DNA from: Siderastrea radians | Taxonomy: Eukaryota; Cnidaria; Anthozoa; Scleractinia; Rhizangiidae | Direction of reading: 5' to 3' | NCBI GenBank assembly: GCA_964017195.1 | Contig: OZ024894.1 | Coordinates: forward strand, 1,488,501 to 1,552,500 | DNA: 64,000 bases | Shown here: positions 23,343 through 35,639 of the stretch, in pieces | How the letters are laid out: each line of letters starts with the position of its first letter | Numbering within the stretch: position 1 is the first letter of the stretch | The notes under the pieces: generated by a model | Seen by the model: the letters and a program-made list of their open reading frames with translations, nothing else | Databases searched by the model: none | What the model was told of the DNA's origin: nothing | Program-made: the position numbers and the translations under genes

Positions 23343-23934
23343 TTAAAAACAATATTGCTTCAAATTGGCCCTATTGATGTGACACAAATGTAGATCGGTA
23401 CCTACGTATACATGTACACTGTCATCTGAATAGTTACTTACTTGCCAGGATTCCTTGGAAAAGAACTTGATTGTAGCCCATGGCTGACATGGGTTACTAC
23501 TGTACTAGCCTGTTTCATAGCTTGAACAGATCTTTATTCTTTAAGGACAGTGCCTTCTAATACAGGTGTATTTTTGCAAAGGTTATGACTGTGGGGAAAA
23601 AGTAGATCTTAGCCTTGTTGGAATCGAACAAGAAAAATGTGGGTAACCATGCATTTTTCAGAACGTATGTGCAGTGACAAAAGGATGCACTGTCCTTAAA
23701 TGGGTGGAATGGGGTGGAAGACTGTAAATCAGCCTAATTTAAGGAAGCATAATCCCAAAGAAACATTTAAACATGTCATTTCAACACAAGGCATTTAAAT
23801 TGTATTTTAGCCTCCGATGCAGCGACTGTCTTAGCAAGAAATTTTCTTCAAAAAAACTCTCCTTTTGTTTCTGTTAGGAACTCTTTTTGTCCAAAAAAAA
23901 ACAAGCAGTTTTCAAGGAGCAAAAAACAGCTTAA

Positions 23935-24365
23935 AGTGCACCTAACCTCAAAATATTTTTTCACTAAAATAACTCTTTGCACCTGTTCGAAAAGCATTAC
24001 GTCTTTTTTTTATGAACCCCCCCCCCCAGTCTTGACTTTTTATAGGCTGTAAAAGTTACGAAATCTAGCTATCATCTGGTACACGACCAAGCTAGTGAGT
24101 GCATGGGTCTATTCTGGATTTGACATCACAAACTGATTTGCACCTCCTTAAGTCTTTGTAAACATGCATGCAAAGCAGTTTGTGACGTCAAATCAAGAAT
24201 AGACCCATGCCCCTTCTAACTCGGTCGTGCGACAAATGGTGCTTAGTTTGTCGTAAGTTTTGAAGCCCATAAAAAAGTCAAAAACTGCAAATAATGGCGA
24301 AATGTTTTTAAAATAGGTGCAAAGATTTATATTAGCGTATAAAATATTTTGGGGTTAGGTGCACT
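23935..24365. mobile_element. TTAA-flanked MITE, family B
   Basis: A 431-bp near-palindromic element with ends AGTGCACCTAACCYCAAAAT, flanked by TTAA (23931-23934 and 24366-24369). The central arms pair at TGGGTCTATTCTGGATTTGA with its inverted partner near 24190-24210. Non-coding. Confidence 0.75.
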
Positions 24366-24369
24366 TTAA

Positions 24370-25404
24370 AACATTTACACCTAGAGTCCTCTCTTGATTT
24401 GTTAGCACTGTCTGAAGAAAACAATAGACCATGCGGTAATGTACAGGCATGTACATGTACATAGACATTTTTTTCGCTTTTTAATGCATGACATTAAATT
24501 AATACAATTAACTTTCTTTTAAATATATATTATGAATATATCAGGCAGCACTGCTTGAACATCTCTACAACTTTCTCTAAACAACCTCCCATGCAAACTT
24601 TTCTCTGTCTGTCAAAAAAAAAGAAAAAATGTGTAAATCAGAAATTTGAAAAATGCCTTTCTACAATAAGACACCCCTAAATAAACAAAAATCAGTAGAT
24701 GACCTGCAATTGAGTCACAGTTTAAGGGGGGGATATACCTGAATTTTGAGGAAATAGGATAAGGTTTAAGAAAGAAAGAAAAGGGGGATTGAATTTTTGT
24801 ACACACTCCCAGACAGGCCAACCCCACGTAAAAGCACTTGGGGTCATCTGTGGCCTGTTTTGGTATCCGTCTCTTAATTATTAACTTCAAAATTTAATTT
24901 TAACTCACCTTTAATTCGTAACAAATTTCAATTTTCTTAAAATTCATCAATTTTCCTCCACCTTCTCCTTCTTTACGTTTAATTTTAAAATCGCGAAAAA
25001 ATTTGTTCAGATTTATGGGAACTCGCACTATGTTCCTATAATAGCATTTTTGGATTGAGTGAAATCTCCTGTAGATAATTAAGAAAAAAGGCTAAAACGT
25101 TTGGGGAAAAAGGTATCCACATGTAATCCCCCCTTTAAAATAATTAAGTAAGCCAATCAACTTACATTCACAAACATTACCAGTCAAAGGCATTGAAGAA
25201 ATTATAATTTAGAGGATTATAAAAATTTTATAATTAAATTGATCTAATAGAAGATCACATGCATATTGCCATTGCCTAACCAATTGTCCTCAAAATTTTA
25301 TGTACATAGTTGCCCATTTTTTTAGAAACCCTTTAAACCTACATGTTCTTCTAATTTATTAGCCACTTGAGGGTGGTGGGGGGTCTTTTTCTTAATAATA
25401 TAGC
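24370..25404. other. No gene seen; 3' side of the ankyrin gene
   Basis: Intergenic, AT-rich. It probably contains the 3' untranslated region and polyadenylation site of the minus-strand ankyrin gene; I could not pick a single convincing site. Confidence 0.35.
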
Positions 25405-28400
25405 TTACTGGTCACCCCTAGGAACAGCACAAGGCATTTTGGCCAGCTGTCTGATGAAGGACTTACCACAGTTTGACAAGTAGTCTGCCACCTTGGGTTG
25501 ACAGTTTGCCTTAGCCATGGCCATAGCAGTATTGCCTTTCTTGGATTTCTTTCGGAAGTCTGCTCCTTGCAAAACCAAGTACTTAACACAAGAAAGGTGT
25601 CCATTCCTTGCCGCAACATGTAATGGCGTGCACCCAGATATATCAGGTAGCTCAACATCGCCACCATGCTGAACAAGGAGCTTCAAAACATCCAAGTGTC
25701 CATTGGCAGATGCTTTGTGTACTGCAGTTGAGCCGGACTCATCAAATGCTTTAGGGCTCTGAAAAAAAAGGCAAACAAAAATCAATTTCTCAAAAATAAG
25801 CACGGAGCTAAACTGGACTTCAGAGGGTTGGCAGGGAGGGCATCAAACCAAAACCCTTCCATGGGAAGGGGTATGAATTTTTTCTGGAATATCACATGTA
25901 GTCACTGAGACAGATGCATTAGTCCTCCCTCACAGACCATGCCCCTACATGTATTAGTCACACCAAGGAAGCAAGACCTTCTGGATAATTTACAGCTGAA
26001 GCTTTCCCTGTGCCTACACTGAGAAAGTGCCTCATTCCTAGGCTGTGGCTAAAGGTGGGATGGGGATGCAGGGACCCGTGTTTGGGGACGTGGGACGCAG
26101 GGACGCATGGGGAGGTGACATAGGGGACACGTGTATTTTCCGTGATTGGCAGGTATATGCAGATTGATAGGAAAATAGCCATATGATTACGGTTTCGCGC
26201 CCCATGAACTGTGTCGCCTGAAAAATGTGGGGTATCCATAATGCTGTGCGCGCTCACAAAGCACGCCGCCATTTTCAGGTCTCTTTGACTTCAATAGTAT
26301 TATACAGCATATTCCAAAAAGGGATTTATAAGGCTGTCCTTCCCGTCCGTGAAAAGACAATAGGAGTAATTGCTATTGTGGAAATGTGCGGAAAATGCTC
26401 TCACTTTAGATTAATGCTGGCTGTAGAGGAAACGAAAACTGTTGAACCAGAAATGCGCAAAAAGTATTTCGTTACAAAGAAAACTTTGAGCGACCGCCGC
26501 GTGGGAATACACTTAAGCTTACATGAGTCGTGTGGAAATCTACACAGTCATCTGCTGTTGTCTAAACAAAGAATTTTCTTTACGTGTTTGCGTACAGTAT
26601 TAACAAAAAAGAGAGGTTTTGATAATTCGAGTTTTTGTGGAGGCTGAGTTCCGGGAAAGAAATGGAGCAATCTCTTGCCAGCCCTGTGCCATTTGTCAAC
26701 TTAGTTGTTTACTTGCAAGGCCATGCAGATGTGTGTCAGACTTTCTGTAGTTTTCAAAGGTCACTGTTTTAGTCTGCTCAAATCTTCACTTGCAGTGTCT
26801 GGTTTAATTTGCTGTCAAGTATTTGGATACCTAGAGGATTTTGACGAAAAGATGGAAAAATTTTTTTCCTATATTTTGAACGAATTACATACAATGCTTT
26901 GCCTGCTGTTCTGTTACTTTTGGCGGTTGCGTTTTAATAATCGATCGATCGTTTGCCTGTTTTCCTAACAGTTTACCCGTTTATTCAAACTGAATTTTAA
27001 TAATCTACGGACTTCACACGACATGTTCATACTGCTTTCACGTTTATGTTAGTTTCAGGTGTGAATTATGTTTGTACAATAGAGGTTAAACTGCGATGAC
27101 CTTCCTAATTACGGGCATTGTTCCTTGATGAATAGGTCGATGATTCGAACGCTGAGAGCAAACACAATGGTTATGACATTGATATACGCTCTGGACTTAA
27201 ATGATTGACAGCTCTGCATCTTGTTACGCATGCCCTGTACATTTTTTTACAAGCTAATTTGCATGTTCAATCAACGTGTTTCATGGGCCACAAGACCGTA
27301 ATGCCGATGTTTGCACCACTTCTGGTTGGAAGAAATCAGCTTTTTCGATCTGTCCATAGCCACTTTTTTCTGCTTTTCTGCTATATAACCCGTGTCCCCG
27401 ATCTCACGACCCTGCGTCGCCGTTTTCACATACCCATGTCCCCCATCTCGTGTCCCCGATCTTGCCCCCCTATTTTGCATCCCAAAACATGCTCTTCTCG
27501 CATGAAATTCCCTAAGCAGAAGGGACTGTTAGTTTACAATCGCTATTTGTGATTACACAGAGCTTATATCTTTTACGATGAATTTATCAGTCAGTTTAAA
27601 ATCCCTCGACGGATTTCTGCAGATATTCCTGAATTTCTAAGTTAAATGTACTATTTCTAAGTTAAATGTACTATTTATTCATGCATTCAATGCTTTTGGA
27701 AAAAATTAGTTATTCACGTAATGCCGCGCATCACGTTATAACGTTTATTGAATCACCCGGTTGCAACGCGATATCATAAATTTAATGTCTAAGCAGAGCA
27801 AATCGCGCTCATAAATAAATTTATTTCTCCAAAATCTAAGTTCAATGTGCCATTTGAAAGTTTCAGAAACTTAGTTATCCCTGCATTCAACGATTTTGAG
27901 GTGATGTTCACTAACATTTTAAAATTTATGCCACGCGTCATGTTTATCTGCATGTGTTCCCGCGAAAGCATCCTGGGGTCAAGGTCAACCTTCCAGCCAC
28001 AAGTAGGAACACTGTGATTGGCTAAGCGGCGGAAAGGAATGTCGAACTTGGGTAAGCAGGCGTTTGTACAGAGGAGGGCGATACGACTCCCCTAAAAACG
28101 ACTGTGTGGGAGGCTAACCGTAAATAGGAACTTACAGAATCATGTAACATGTGAATATAAAACGAAGAAAGGCAAACTGTCAGGTAGAAATTACATGTAT
28201 ACAACTCAAGCTAAATGCAAATTTGATATAAAGGTATCCATCCACCTGTCCATCAGCAAGTGCCTGGGTAGTCTCTCGTATGTCACCAGAAAATGCTAAA
28301 TGAAAAATAATAATAACATAAGAAGAAAATATGGCAAATAAACGATTAAAACAAGCTCAAATGTCTTCAAGTGCATGTGTCTTAGACTGATCATGAAATG

Positions 28401-28825
28401 ATGGGAGTTTGAACACAGCTAATGAAATTTTTTCGAGGATATTCTCAAAATCGGCGAACACAAAATGAAATATAATTGAAAACTGACTTCGACTTGAATC
28501 AAACACAGACCTAATAGAAAGCTTCCATTTTATCCACTGATAATTTTCTAGCCAGTCTACTTTTGAATGAATAGTCTTTAAGACGCATTTTTAATAAGAA
28601 CAAAGATCGAAATAGCTGTTCTCTTAGCGATATAACATCTGCCGCATTTAGTCCATGAAATTGTCGATCAACATTTCGGATTTAAACTTGGCTTTCACTT
28701 TCTTCAAAGAATTCACATGCAATGATCGAAGTAAACGATCGAGCTAAATTCGAAACACACTCACACATACCAGCTTCGTGAAGGTTAGGCACGGTTCGAA
28801 CGGGAACACCGTTTTTACAGATCAT
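25405..28825 (-). CDS. Small ankyrin-repeat protein (three exons)
   Basis: Exons 28825-28771, 28295-28246 and 25758-25405 join in frame (55, 50 and 354 nt) with donors GCTG|GTATGT and CAG|GTGGAT and acceptors TTTAG and TTTTCAG, giving 152 residues from ATG to stop. Residues 14-35 (NLHEAAFSGDIRETTQALAD) look like the second half of an ankyrin repeat, followed by two full repeats (about 43-75 with TAVHKASANGHLDVLKLL, 76-108 with TPLHVAARNGHLSCVKYL) and a partial third (GNTAMAMAKANC...). The C-terminus SFIRQLAKMPCAVPRGDQ is unfamiliar. Ankyrin repeats bind proteins; no catalytic domain is present, so the role is unknown. The first exon is the least certain part. A foldback-like repeat sits in the second intron. 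Confidence 0.6.
26050..27485. mobile_element. Foldback-like element with GGGGACACG subrepeats
   Basis: The left end (26050-26140) and the inverted right end (27380-27485) are both built of GGGGACACG/GGGACGCAGG-type tandem units. Inside them further inverted similarity continues (ATTACGGTTTCGCGCCCCATGA near 26186 against the inverted copy near 27280-27305). Arms are diverged and no clear target-site duplication is visible. It lies in the second intron of the ankyrin gene. A 140-codon plus-strand frame at 26225-26647 lies inside and is not recognisable. Confidence 0.4.
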
Positions 28826-30556
28826 CTTGTGGCTACTTCCGACAGACTGGAAATCTTATATCAAAATGCAAATGTAAGGTATGACCAAAAACAAATCGTC
28901 CCTCAGGAAAACGTCAATTTGTCCGCCATATTGAAATGTAAATTAGAAACCATCGGTACCAGTCCTCCCTCTAATTTTTGTTCAGAAGGGTAGTCCTGGG
29001 GACAAACGGTTGCCGGTAAATACCTTCCTCTACAAGGTTCCATAAGCAAATTTGACGCAAAATAGAAAACAAGATACGAAAAAGATAAAGAATGGATTTT
29101 CTTCCTTGGGGAGGAAAGATAAAACACGAATAGCACCTGCACCGACGCTCACGAGAACTTCACTTAGAAGGAGGTGGGCTACTCAGGTGAGAAGGAGTTG
29201 AAGACGGCGCGGAGTATTTAGGGTATATTGCGCGAGATGCAAATCATTAAGTCTTCGAGCCAGCCACCATTTTGATTCACAACCGTCCTCCATAACCAGA
29301 ACAAGCGACTTAGAGCAAGTCTAGAATCTCGTACGTCTTTAGTTTTGGCTAGGGTCAGTGTGCGGCCAGAGCTAGTGCGAGCCAGTGCAGGTGATGGATC
29401 ATTTCACTTTTCTGGGAAACCCCCCACCTACCCCTACCCCAATCCAACATTTTGCTCTAAGTGATAATAATTAAAAAAATGTCAAGTTAGAGGGAGGGGT
29501 AGGTGGGGGGTTCCTGGTTACTGTTCCAGGTCACCTGATTGTAGAGTCCATGGGACAGAAGCAGCTTTTGTTCCCGGATTATTGCCTTGCTACGTTATAT
29601 CTACTTGGTGTGGATCGGTCTCAGAGGTTTCAAGTCGTTGTTAGCCTGGTAGGTTCAGGCTGTATGTCGTTTCTAGTCATGCATGGAAGGTCTGTTAACA
29701 TATTTTCCTGGCCGCTTGTGTCGCACTGTATGGTCAATGAAATATGTAAATATAGGGGCTTTTAATGGCCATGGTTCAGGAGTTGCTTCACTTTTCCAAA
29801 TGGTTTGTCGTGTACGGCATTCCATAACCTGTTCCAGGCTCTCAGATAGTAGGGACGTGACTGCACGAAAATTAGAAAGGGAACGCGAAAATAAGACACG
29901 CGGGATCCAGGAAGAGCCAAAAAGGCGCCTCTGAGTCTCTTCACAGCCCCCACGCATTTTTTTCGCTCCGTTTCTCATTTCGCGCTTTCCCTACTATCGC
30001 GGATAGGCATCCCATGGTAATTTATCTTCCTCGTGCGCCAGAGTGTTTATTGGTTTTACGACGCGAGCCTCGATACAAATTTGCACGAGGTAGTGCGCTG
30101 TTAAAAATGTATACAGGCGACTGATCCTTACGGCAGTTACAGAAAGATGCAGAATTCGAAAACAGAAAATTTGGATATATAAAGTAAAAACATATATACA
30201 CAACAAAAAATTGCCCGATATTTCTGAGCTGTTCCCGGGATTCTCTCGACTGCTGCTTTGTTTGTAAGCGGAATTATTTTCAGGATCGGTTCTATACCTT
30301 CGTTGGATCCAGCTTCGATCCCTCACTACTCACTACAAGGGATTTTTTAATAGCCCGAACTGACACGTTCCCAGTCCCAATCTCTCGACAAAATTTGAAG
30401 AGGTGGCATGCTCACGTGTTTTTTTTTCGTCCGCACTTCCCTATCCGATCGTGTGCGTCACCAGGGATGCATCAATCACCAGCCAGGCCTAAGAGGATCT
30501 CAATGGGGTTAACCGTTAGCCGTAAAACGACCAACTATTCACCTATTAAGATGAAA
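28826..30556. other. No gene seen; one strong hairpin
   Basis: No supported exon. It contains the hairpin repeat at 29418-29512 and, near 29940-30000, sequence that looks like a degraded repeat (TTTTTTTCGCTCCGTTTCTC). Confidence 0.35.
29418..29512. repeat. Short hairpin repeat
   Basis: AACCCCCCACCTACCCCT at 29418-29435 pairs perfectly with its reverse complement at 29495-29512 around an AT-rich loop with weaker pairing. The size and C/G-rich arms suggest a tiny foldback repeat rather than a terminator. Confidence 0.6.
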
Positions 30557-30673
30557 TTATGAATATATGAGATTCATATATTTGAACTGCGGAATGAAGA
30601 AATAAATGTAAAGAAGATCCTCGCAGTTATTAACGCAACTTATGCAGTTGCGAAAAGAAAGCCTGAAAAAATC

Positions 30674-30745
30674 AGGCTTGCCGGGATTCCAACCCTGACC
30701 TCTGCGATACCGGTGCAGCGCTCTAACCAATCGAGCTATCAAGCC
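30674..30745 (-). repeat. tRNA-derived unit A
   Basis: On the minus strand it has an A-box-like TAGCTCGATTGG, an anticodon-arm-like CTGCACCGGTATCGCAG and a B-box-like GGGTTGGAATCCC, with a six-pair acceptor (GGCTTG/CAAGCC). The T arm is mismatched and B-box GGTTCGAAT has become GGTTGGAAT, so I treat it as a tRNA-derived repeat, not a working tRNA. Confidence 0.55.
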
Positions 30746-30920
30746 AACTTGGAACTGGTCATTAAATTGGCTCGTAATATACCCGGGAAAGATGAAGATG
30801 AATTATGAATATACGAGATTCATATATTTGAACTGCGGAATGAAGAAATAAATGTAAAGAAGATCCTCGCAGTTATTAACGCAACTTATGCAGTTGCGAA
30901 AAGAAAGCCAGTTCCCAGTT

Positions 30921-30992
30921 GGCTTGTTAGCTCAATTGGTTAGAGCGCTGCACCGGTATCGCAGAGGTCAGGGTTGGAATCCCGGGAAGCCT
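30921..30992 (+). repeat. tRNA-derived unit B
   Basis: Nearly the same sequence as unit A but on the plus strand and with a poorer acceptor stem (GGCTTGT opposite GAAGCCT). The loop would place GGT as anticodon (Thr-like), but U33 is replaced by C. Repeat-derived. Confidence 0.55.
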
Positions 30993-31897
30993 GATTTTTT
31001 CAGGCTTTGTTTTCGCAACTGCATAAGTTGCGTTAATAACTGCGAGGATCTTCTTTACATTTATTTATTCACCTATTAGGCGTAAAAATTGAAAAAGATT
31101 TGACAGTTAGTCGTAAAAGAAGTTGACCATAAAACAATTTTTGTAGCCACGGTTTGTCATTTTGAAAGTGCCAAGACCTCTTGTTACGACTATTTATGGG
31201 TCTTGTCTTGTAGATAATGCAGTTACGACGGCTACGAATTCCGCCCTGGTAGCAAAAGAAAAGCAACATTACAATTCTTACGATAATTACTTGTTTGGGG
31301 GGAGGGGGTTGTTTGTTTTTTGCTACTTTTTTTTTCATCCCTGAATGGTCTTATGACCTTAAATGTGTATCACCAAAATGGAAATTAATTTTTAACTTTT
31401 CAAAAGAATGGAAATTAATTTTTAAGATGTCCCGCTTAACCGCAACGGAAAGAAATTAACCGCATGCCGTAAAAAAAAAAGCCAAACTTTTAGCCTTTAA
31501 CCGTTAACCCTCTCCTATAAGGTCTGTTGAAATATCCCACTGTTGAAATTCAGGCCAGATCGCAGACGTGGCTATCTGTACGTACAAGCAAAATGTTGCA
31601 GGGAAAGTGGTCAACAAGCTGGGACCATAATATAACATGGCAAAGAAGCAGTTCTTAATGATCACAAAGCAACAGAGCACACCTTTCTCTTTCAAGACCC
31701 TTTTTATTATTTGTTGTTTATTCCAAACGGTATGAAACAATACATCTGCACATTTCCGTTAAGGCTCTGCTATCATTATTTAATTTTTACCCTTAAGGCA
31801 TTGACTTGATTTTCATTTCACTACTAAGTTTGAAATTACAAAAACTTTACTTCTGATCACAGAACTAATTAACGAATTGTTCTGTTTTGACTCTTGC

Positions 31898-33040
31898 TCA
31901 TGCCTTTCGACAGCAACAGTAACCAAAGAAAGTGTTGGGAGCAGTCATGATGTCTCCGTCAGCGCCAGAGGCCTCTCTTCCCCCATTTCCTGCGTTTGGA
32001 ACCCTGTTGCAGCCATAGTTGTAAAACATGCCCACCACCTGACCATTTTTTGTAGCTTTCCCGGATGTTCCGTGGATGGAGAGCTCTGCGTCACAGATGC
32101 TGAACGACGTTTGGCCACAGATGTAACTGCAGTTTTTCTGGTCAGCGTTATCCCTCACCATCACCCGATTTGCGTAATTTCCAGTTCCTCCTGAAGGTGT
32201 GCTTCCTCTACAGGCAGCAGCGGCAGCCATGTGGAGGGCCTGCCACGCCAAGTCGTAATTTGGAGAATCCATCTAAGCCAAATTTTTGAACACAGTTGAT
32301 ATTAAATGCTCTTCTAATAATTTAACAATTATTATAATAATTTTTGAATTTGTGTAGGGCACTTTCCATAACGAAATAATCGAATGCGCTTTACAATTAA
32401 ACAATTATTAAAATAGAATTAAAAAATGACAGAAATAAGAATAAATAAAAACAACACCGTGAGTTAATTAGGAAAGGCTAACTTAAATAAGGAAGTTTTA
32501 AGAAAAGCTTTAAAAGAATCGACAGTTCTTGCATTCTTCTTCATTCAAAGATCTATGATATCGAACTAGTTCTCAACCGACTAACAGAAGATTGTTACAA
32601 TTAGTATCGCTTATATATACAGCCTACTACTTTTTTGAGTCCAAGAGTCAACATTAAAATCGTGGAATTATAATCATCGAATTTGCATGATTATTTCCGA
32701 AGTGAAGAAATTATTGTGAAAAGATCATCTCCTGCCACAAGGTAACCAATAGTAGTTGTTCTGTTTCATGGAATTCAGAGGAAAAAGCTTCTCAGACATG
32801 CATTATTCCTCAAATTAACAATTATTTTATAGACTGAAATCAAACCGCCATCCTCTCGATCCCCCGGAAAGCATTTCTTAGAGAAAGGAAAATTGAAAAG
32901 AAAGAAAGACCATCGCCACTGTAAGGTATCAAGAAAATCATATTATTTACCTCGATCGACCGAGCGTCCATCCCCGAAATGAGGCAGACAATATAAAACA
33001 GGAACGCAGTAGATTGGAATTTCATTTCAATTTGTTTCAT
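31898..33040 (-). CDS. Secreted cysteine-rich protein (two exons)
   Basis: Exons 33040-32951 (30 codons) and 32272-31898 (124 codons plus stop) join in phase 0 through donor CGAG|GTAAAT and acceptor GCTTAG. Exon 1 is a signal peptide (MKQIEMKFQSTAFLFYIVCL). Exon 2 is glycine-rich with eight cysteines, including NCSYICGQTSFSICDAE, VGMFYNYGCN and a terminal GYCCCRKA, so an extracellular disulphide-bonded domain is likely. I have an impression, not a certainty, that similar domains occur in uncharacterised anthozoan secreted or skeletal-matrix proteins. No catalytic motif is visible. An alternative start at Met6 would keep the signal peptide. Function unknown. Confidence 0.6.
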
Positions 33041-34123
33041 CAGCTTTCGATCTGGAAGAAAAATTGCATGTTTGACTCAGAGAACTAATTTCCTATAGCA
33101 ATCCCCTCGTTTCATGCACCTCTTGTCAGTGAAAATCGGAAAAAAAGCTGGCTGGTTTTCTATTTTTATAGTTGGGGCTCTTAGCGGTAAAGGATACATT
33201 TTAGAAGTTAATTATATGACATTATATTCAGTTACTTTTAAAAACGATAAAAAGGAAAACATCGACAATGAAATATTAACATGTATATTGCATTTTAAAA
33301 ATTCACAATTAAAAATTAAAATAAATGTTTTATTTTACACCGTAAATATTGGCTGTACTTTATGGTGAATAAATTGAAGACACCGACAGACAATACTCTT
33401 GTTGTTTGTGTCTAAATGAATAAAAGGAAAATTAATTTATTATTAAAAACAAAAAAATTCTTTTCAGCTTAAAAAATACCAGCAAAGCTACCCAGGCCCT
33501 CATATTAGTTTCCAATATTCACAGTTTAAATAAATATCCCGATAAAGGTATGTGCAATCGATAGTACCATTATTCATTCTAGTAATTGAAGCGCAGCATT
33601 CTCCAAGCTTCTTAGACATTTCTTTTCTGGTGTACATTGAGTTTGTCTGGGAATAGAGCTATCATTGTCCCATTAAACACGCCAAAAGATCTTGCGCTAA
33701 ATTGTTTTTCAGCCGCAGATTTTGTTTTTCTTGTCAACTTTCTTTAATCCCTACTCTAATAGACAAGGAAACTAGGTTGATCGCTCCCCAGTGGGAAAAA
33801 TATCCTTTTTGTAAAGGATTATCAACAAAATCGAAATTTATATAATGCATAAACAGAATTCAGGGGAACCCAACGGTTCGTTTCGGGGAATACCAGTCCT
33901 GTTCGGAAGGCCTAAAATGGCCTGAGATATTCGGATTTAATTGTAGTGAAAGCTATAGTTGGCGAAACATCACCTCGGACTTTTGTAACAAGAAGACTTA
34001 TTAGTTCCTATGGTCTTTGGAGGGACAAATCTGTCGTTTAGAGTGCAAAATAAGTTCAGCCTGGAATTTTTGGAGAGCCATCAGCAGCTCTGAAATTCGG
34101 CGGATAGGATTCTGTTTCCTAAA
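33041..34123. other. No gene seen
   Basis: AT-rich intergenic sequence with no supported exon, TIR element or RNA gene. Confidence 0.4.
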
Positions 34124-34133
34124 ATTTTCTGCG

Positions 34134-35460
34134 GGATGTTACTAAAAGGAGGAATGGGGAATGGGGAATGGGGAATGGGGAATGGGGAATGAGAAACAAT
34201 GGTCAGCGGTAATGTCTAAAAAATAAGTTGGAGTTTGCGCAGTACGGCAAAGAGATGATGACTGGACGTGGTAAGCGAAAGATGGAAGGTAAGAATATTT
34301 ATCTGTCAGTTTTTCCCGAGTTTTACAATTACTGAGTTTCGGTTTATCAAAATAAACCAAAACTGTTGTTTGGCAGGTAATGTGAGCGACGATAATGCTA
34401 AGGATCACGAGGTTTATAACGTTATCAACAGCTGCAGGTTGGTGTAAAAAGATTCGTATCACTTTGAGTACAGTCACTTCGAGTGTTATTATCAAAACCA
34501 AGAGTAAATGTTCTGTATATTTTGACGTTTTAGCGACGAACCAGTGACAGAAAATGATTCTATGTTTGCAAATGGCGAGAATGAATCTTTGTTTAAGGTA
34601 TGAAAACGTAGAATACGCCTTGAAAATTGAAACTGACCGCGCTAAATTATTTTTAGCACTTACCATCGAATTTTGAATTGATTTTAATTTAATGGCGTTC
34701 ATATTTGAGTTACAATGTAAATTGATTTATGGTTTGAGAAAGAACTCAGCGAAGTGACTAGAATATTGAGCTATTCTCCATAATTCGTCTCTGGGGTATT
34801 TTCTTTTTAATTGAAGAACAGCTTAATATTGCAGTCTCTTCACTCACTTCTTTCTGCAAACCATAAATGAATCTAGATTGTAACTCAAATATAAACGCCA
34901 TTAAAGTCAATTCAAAATTCGATGGCAAGTACTTTAACAGTTAAGCAGCCGTCGGTTTAAATTTTCAAGCCGTATTCTACGTTTTCGTACCTTAAACAAA
35001 GATTCATTCTCGCCAGTTCAAACATAGAATCATCCTCTGTCACTTGTTCGTCGCTAAAACATCAAAATACAGAGAACATGTAAGTTAAACTCGAAGCGAC
35101 AGTACTCAAAGTGATACGAATCTTTTTACACCAACCCGTCGATAATGATGACCTCGTGATCCTAGACATTATTGTCACTCTCATTACCTGCAATTCAATA
35201 GTTTTGGTTAATTTTAATAAACAGAAACTCAATAATTCCAAAATCTCAGGAAAAACTGACCGATAAACATTTTTACCTTCCATCTTTCGCTTACCACGTG
35301 CACTCCTCGTCTCTTTGCCGTACTGCGCAGACTCCAACTTAATTTTTTAGGTATTACCGCTGACCACTATTTCTCATTCCCCATTCCCCATTCCCCATTC
35401 CCCATTCCCCATTCCCCATTCCCCATTCCCCATTCCCCATTCCCCGTTTTAGTAACATCC
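34134..35460. mobile_element. Complete foldback element with 10-bp target duplication
   Basis: A 1327-bp imperfect hairpin folding almost to its centre near 34782. Ends read GGATGTTACTAAAA followed by GGGGAAT heptamers (about 6 at the left, about 11 at the right), and the arms match across for example GCGCAGTACGGCAAAGAG. Identical ATTTTCTGCG flanks it at 34124-34133 and 35461-35470. Long inverted arms with tandem heptamers and a 10-bp duplication match foldback/Mutator-type elements. No transposase is present; the 186-codon frame at 34142-34702 is an arm and not recognised as protein. Confidence 0.85.
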
Positions 35461-35639
35461 ATTTTCTGCGGCCAAAATTTGGAGCTAAAAACGCCGAACA
35501 GATCATTCTGTATTACCTTACACAAATATGCAGTTAAAAAGCTCTGAAACAATCTAAGAAGGCAGAAAATGATATTTCAGGTATTTTGCTAGAATTTTCT
35601 CGTTGGATGCCCCTAAGAATAGGTCTAATTTAAGGAGAA

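Larger units (their letters stand above)
30557..31074. repeat. Mosaic of tRNA-like repeats inside a palindrome
   Basis: Two direct copies of a leader beginning TATGAATATAYGAGATTCAT (30557-30664 and 30806-30909) each precede a tRNA-like unit, but the units are in opposite orientation. The second unit is bracketed by inverted CCTCGCAGTTATTAACGCAA (about 30865 and about 31035). A fragment of the same leader is at about 43266-43294. Confidence 0.7.

Noticed and set aside
26225..26647. 140-codon plus-strand frame
   Set aside because: Lies inside a foldback-like repeat and is unlike any protein I know.
30921..30992. Functional tRNA-Thr gene
   Set aside because: Defective T arm and acceptor stem, altered B-box, C at position 33, and repeated inverted context; a tRNA-derived repeat.
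34142..34702. 186-codon minus-strand frame
   Set aside because: It is one arm of the hairpin element including its heptamer end; the mirrored arm does not preserve the frame.
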